Positions 59,168-64,000 of a stretch of DNA of 64,000 nt are shown piece after piece; position 1 is the first letter of the stretch, and each line of letters begins with the position of its first letter. This stretch comes from Allacma fusca. Its lineage: Eukaryota; Arthropoda; Collembola; Symphypleona; Sminthuridae. The notes beneath the pieces were generated by a model. It saw only the letters and a program-made list of their open reading frames with translations, was not told the DNA's origin and ran no database searches. The position numbers and the translations under genes were made by a program. Location: the NCBI GenBank assembly GCA_947179485.1, contig OX359246.1:36373632-36437631 (forward strand), written 5' to 3'.

Positions 59168-60617
59168 ATGCCGAAGTCCAAGAGGGATAAAAAAGGTAAT
59201 TAATACTTAATTTTTGAACTTAGTTTAGAGTAATATTTCGGAAATGTATTTCATATCAAGTGGACGTACGGACTGTTATTAAATACTGGATTTGAAAAAG
59301 TTAATTATAATTCTGAAATGAAGCAATAATAGTTTTAAAGTTAAAAGCGATGCGAGGCTGTTGACTGCTAATTTTTTAATGGTCGAATTAATCCGAATTT
59401 GATCAATTTGTGAACAATATTAATATTTGATGGGATGGTTCTGAATTGTGGATTAATTGTGAATTACATTCATGTATTGATCTGATTTTCAGTTTCCTTG
59501 ACCAAGACCGCAAAGCATGGGATGGACTGGAAAAAGAAGATGGTGGAGGATTTAAAATCTGCAGCAGCGGAGGTCACTGGGATTTATGCCTTTGAAGTAC
59601 AAGGAATGAGAACGGCAGGTTTGACGGAGTTACGGAATAAATGGCGGGGGTCGAAAATATTTTTGGGCAAGAACAAGATTATGACCTTAGCACTGGGAAA
59701 GGATGAGCAATCCGAGCTGAAAGAAAATTTATATCAGTTGGCTAATCGTTTGAGGGTGAGAAAGCGGAATGGGATTAATTTTTTGAAAGGAACGAGTGCA
59801 TGGTTTAATTTGTAAATGAGAATTTTTACAATTTAAGGTTTAAAATGATTATATTTTTGAGCTAGAGGATTGTAGTACTACAATTTGTAATTTTTTAAAA
59901 TTGGATAAGGACGTATTCTGATTCTTAAGTAGATTTAATCTGTGGTTACTGCTCCAACTGATGTTTTAATTGATTATTGTAGGGAAGTTGTGGACTGTTA
60001 TTTACCGACGAACCGGAAGAGAAGGTAGTTAATTTCTTTGAAAATTTTGTCGAGTGGGATTATGCCAGATGTGGGAACAAAGCAAATGAAACAGTGGTGC
60101 TGGAGGAAGGGAAACTGAAACAATTTCCGCATTCGATAGAACCTCACCTCCGGTCATTGGGACTCCCGACATCTCTGCAAAAAGGAGTTGTGACACTAAT
60201 CAAGGAATATACTGTTTGCAAGAAAGGGCAGGTCCTAAATGCTAATCAAGCTAAGATTTTGGTATGAAACTAACCAACTTTATAAGTTGACTTTATGTTT
60301 ATATTTACAATCTTATACAAGGTTTACGAGGGATTGGTTGGAAATAATGGGTAATGCAGTCATTTTATTATCGGATATTGTTTTTTATATAGAAACTTTT
60401 GGAAAAACCTATGGCTGAATTCAAAATCCTCCTGGACTCGAGATGGAAAGAACCGAATGATTTTAAGATTTACCCCCAGAGAGTCAAGGACGACGGCAGT
60501 GATGAAGAGAATGCTGGAGCTGGAAGTGACAATGAGATGGTGGAGCTGGACGATGAGGTTGAAGTGTTAGATGAAAATGAAGAGATGGAAGGGACGACGG
60601 AAGATGATACGGATTAA
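59168..60617 (+). CDS. MRTO4: mRNA turnover protein 4 homolog (ribosome assembly factor)
   Basis: Four exons (59168-59195, 59493-59755, 59983-60261, 60393-60617) encode 264 residues (human MRTO4 is 239). The start MPKSKRDKK, then VSLTKTAK, and WRGSKIFLGKNKIMTLALG are diagnostic of the P0-like Mrt4 family. Mrt4 occupies the P-stalk site of the pre-60S ribosome in the nucleolus and is later exchanged for P0. The C-terminus is an acidic tail (about 220-264), as in the family, and lacks the P0 C-terminal GFGLFD-like motif. The first coding exon is only 28 bases, and its ATG has a good context. The AATAAA at 60658-60663 is 41 bases after the stop. Confidence 0.96.
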
Positions 60618-60955
60618 ATAGAGTACTACTCGCTTTACCGATTACTTATTACTTTTAAATAAAATTCAATTTATGAAATGCTTTTATTTTACAGTGGTGA
60701 TCATTCGCAGTCTTCTTAATAATTTAAAGCTGCATAAGTAATGTAACATGTAAACAGTTACGATACTCCTGTTTTTTAAGGATTGAGCAACCTGAAACCC
60801 ATCAAATTATACGGGGTTAAAATATGGGAAAGGAATCAGAACGCCTTAAGCTGTCAATTTAAAACAAATCCATCTCTTTTGAAAGGCGTTCTGCAGTAAT
60901 CCTAAATGTCATTTTTGAACAAATTTGTCGTTATTTTACACTTATCGTATTATTA
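60618..60955. terminator. 3' end of MRTO4
   Basis: The AATAAA at 60658-60663 is a good polyadenylation signal for MRTO4. The rest is AT-rich and empty. Confidence 0.55.
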
Positions 60956-61312
60956 TACCGCTATTTTGTTATTGTATGGCCTGCATGAAGAATTCATCCG
61001 GGCCTTTTGCTTTTGAATTAAATTAGTCCGGCGAAGGGAAGGCATATTACATTCCTGGGGTTCCTTGAATTCAAGAGAGTAAATATTTTTGAAAGCAGAA
61101 CCCACTCCATCATTACTGTCTGTATGGAAAAACCTAATCAGAATATATTCACTTGAGATTCCATGTGATGGGCACACATGTATGACTTTGCTTTCTGCAT
61201 CGATTCCCTTCCGCTCAATACTCCGTGGTATTGAACCAGAGAACACAAAAGATTCTCGTAGATACAAAACACACAAGGAGATAAAAATCTGGTGTGAACT
61301 ATAAAATTCAAG
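60956..61312 (-). other. Possible CUB-domain exon or fragment
   Basis: A minus-strand open frame of 120 codons includes VIHVCPSHGISS followed by LIRFFHTDSNDGVGSAFKN and IYSLEF, which recalls the middle of a CUB domain (hydrophobic strand, F-x-T/S-D, glycine, Y). No partner exons were found upstream on the minus strand within the window, so it may be a pseudo-exon, a fragment or chance. Confidence 0.25.
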
Positions 61313-64000
61313 CACTAAAAAGACAGCTAATCGTAAGTTGCTCGGGCTCAGTGCAGGAGCTATGTACTACGACGGTTTTAAACCTTTAAAGGTTCTTACC
61401 TCACACTAGTATCCATGTTTATATTTTTCACTCCGTATATATATATCTATATAATTACATATAAATACATATAGATACATACTTGTAGTCTGCATAAGTA
61501 CAACACAATCTAGGTTTTCATTCCTGTCTCTCTCGCTTTGGAACTGGCTAAATTTTTTTAGGACTCAGGTAACGCATTCCATCTCAATGTAATGTCCCGT
61601 ATCATTCCTGCCTACACACGTTCTCCTCATACTTAAACACATGAAAAGCGAGCTAACAACTAGACTCACCTTTACATTTTCCGCAAGGAGATAAACTTAC
61701 TGCATGTATTGTATCTCTCTCAAAGTCTCTGCCCTGTAGACCTAGTTCTTGTATGTTGAACATACTTATAGATTTATAGTATTCTTACGAAACCCCATAC
61801 ATATTGTATTACGAAACATACATAGCAGCAACACACTTATCACTGTACATGTATATCTGTATCTACATAGCTTTCACCATCCATCTGGGTAGTGTGTCCT
61901 ACCTTTTTGGTGCTCTAGCAAATTCACTCAGGTTTAGTGCGGCAATGAAGGTTGCATTGCAGGCAGTACGGATTCCTTCGATACCAATTTAGCTCACATT
62001 GAATTCACTCACCGTTCAGGATTCAATTGCTCAACAAATCCTCACTCACAATAATTCATAATAGAAATTCCCTGTTTTACATTCCCTCAGTCCCGACTAT
62101 ATTTTTTTCTATTAGCATTTTGAGCAGTGAGTGCCCAACTATATACATGTTTTCTACCGAAGATATTCTCGGAAAATTACGGGATGTAAAAAGATGCCCG
62201 CATAAGAATTTTGTAGGGACATCTGCCCATCCCTGCAATTGTAACCGTACATACATAGTAGATATATGTAGCCAAAGCAGTGAGGAAAAGTCTTGCCTCA
62301 AACCCTGTTCCAAGAAATAAGAAAAAGAAAACTAGTGTCTAGGAGAAACTTTAATTATAAAGAGTAGTATCTAGCACTTGTGCTTAACAGAGAATAAGTT
62401 AAGAAACTAAATTATTAATTCATGGGAGTTCTAGCCTACCTCATCTCATACATACTTTTACTATTGCAGATGCTAATTTGACCCCTGTAATGTCTCTATG
62501 TACGAGTTTAGTTGTAAACTCACAGGGGTGTATAGATAATTTCAAGTAGAATGTTTTGCTTGTACTAATGTCCATGTATATATGTATCTATGTCCAAATA
62601 GGTATGCCGGAGGAACTATGCATTGAAAAGCTGAAGAAAGGGAAAAGGGTGAAAGTGGAATTGACTATGGCAGTGTACAAGGCCCAGAACCATCCGTTTG
62701 TATTCATAAGAATAATAAGTTTTACTCATAAAACCCGATGGATTCACACTCCTGACCTCAAACTAACTCTCCACAGCTCTTAGCAGAAGGTTTATAAAAT
62801 AACCAGGAGGAACAGATATAGAGACAGTGAAATTCTGTTCTGGAGCCTGAAGAGTGAGTCAGAGAAATTAAGAGGAACTGGCAGAGGAGAAGAAAAACCA
62901 AATAATAGTAATAGTTTGCTAACATTTCCTTTTGCAGGATTGGAGTCTTGAATAAAATCAGTTCTCGGGAAGTGAAGGATGTACACCAGAAATTAGGATG
63001 TACGTACGTGCCACCGAGGAAGTCAGAAAATCAATGCAACGTCAGCAACAGTTAATTACTAAACGAATTGCCAACTTTACGGCGTATCCCAAACTAATAA
63101 CAATTTGATTAGGTATGTGCTTTTATTAAATACACGGGAATTTCGGACGGGAAGGACTACTGCAGATGTTCCTGATACATGCACGGATTCTAACAACTGC
63201 GAAGATATAATTATATATACATTCCTACTACAAATACCTCTATACTAATATATGTATAAGCAAAACTTGTATACGTACAACTTATTGTAGCATAGTCAAA
63301 GGCTAAAATATCTACATATTATTAACAAAATCAAAAAAATATCAAAAATTATTTAATAAGTCATTTTTATTGGTTAAGACGCTTCAGGTACATATACTCT
63401 ATCGTGCAGAAACAAATTATTGTAACTTTGTTAAAGTTGTCTCCATTTACAATCTGAACTATTTTGCTATATTGGTCATTCTCAATTTTTTTTCTGTAAT
63501 TAATTGTAAACATTGATTATTTTTGAATATTTTCATTTTACTTCTCATCCAAATGTTATTCCTAGTTACAAAATTACAAAACATAAAAAAGTTAACGTAG
63601 TAAGTGTACAAGTCTCATGCTCACAGCGTGAGCACTAATTATTGTAAACAGAGTTATAGAGTAGGATTTTTTTGTGTGCCTGTAGAGCGTATATACTCAC
63701 GTACAAACTTATTAGATATTTGAGGAAGCACGTTTACGACTACAGTCCTAAGCCCTAAGAATTGGATTTGCTGAATGTCAGTAGGAATAATTACAAGGCT
63801 ATGTATTCTAGGTATTTATAAGATGTAAGTAGTATTAGATGGCCTGATTAGTTAGGAGCTTTTAACTACTACAGTGCACTACCTCCGGGTAAGAAGCCCG
63901 CTTCTCAACGCATTCCTCCGTCTGGACCGAAATATTTGGAAACATTCCTCTTTCCCCCAACATATGTTACAATGTCTCTCTTTATTAGATAAGGCTTAAG
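61313..64000. other. Terminal intergenic region, no gene recognised
   Basis: Both strands were read. There are short tandem ATATAC/CATA tracts (61437-61490) and many small open frames, none with motifs, a signal peptide or consistent splice sites. It could be a long 3' untranslated region or the intron of a gene outside the window. Confidence 0.4.

Overview
The window is eukaryotic nuclear DNA from an arthropod. It is AT-rich, every real gene is cut by short GT-AG introns (about 50 bp to about 1.8 kb), many genes have a TATA box, and small DNA transposons are abundant. A divergent chemoreceptor resembling the large seven-helix families of springtails, plus secreted and immune-like gene families, suggests a hexapod, possibly a collembolan. 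That placement is inference. No rRNA, tRNA, CRISPR array or prokaryotic operon was seen.

Layout. 0.3-2.7 kb: DHRS7-type short-chain dehydrogenase (-) with a hAT-type MITE in an intron. 4.8-6.2 kb: a second hAT-type element with a third nested inside it. 6.2-7.6 kb: gustatory-type receptor (-). 9.5-12.9 kb: two small genes (-) with signal peptide, acidic propeptide and cationic C-terminus, i.e. candidate host-defence peptides. 14.6-16.1 kb: retinol-dehydrogenase-like SDR (+).

16.6-36.0 kb: a tandem triplication (units A, B, C). Each unit holds a small secreted Cys-rich protein gene (+) convergent with a 12-exon Reeler/cytochrome b561 (ferric-chelate-reductase-like) gene (-). Units A and B carry a 101-bp TA-flanked MITE and a TTAA-flanked piggyBac-like element filled with a 62-bp AT-rich minisatellite. 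Unit C has the precise empty site for both.

38.3-40.9 kb: ANKLE1 (ankyrin plus GIY-YIG nuclease, +). 43.6-45.4 kb: PSMD6 (+), with a Mutator-like foldback element ending 40 bp before its ATG. 45.8-46.9 kb: THOC7 (-). 49.3-55.4 kb: two head-to-head GTPase genes, each with a separate signal-peptide exon. 56.3-57.8 kb: DNALI1/p28 (+). 59.2-60.6 kb: MRTO4 (+). The last 3.4 kb has no confident gene.

The genes do not form one pathway. Housekeeping genes (proteasome lid, mRNA export, ribosome assembly, axonemal dynein, DNA nuclease) are interleaved with lineage-specific loci. The most novel candidates are the secreted GTPase pair, the two cationic-peptide precursors and the triplicated redox/secreted-protein cassette. 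Exon models were built by eye; all have GT-AG borders and consistent phase, and each ends at a stop codon.
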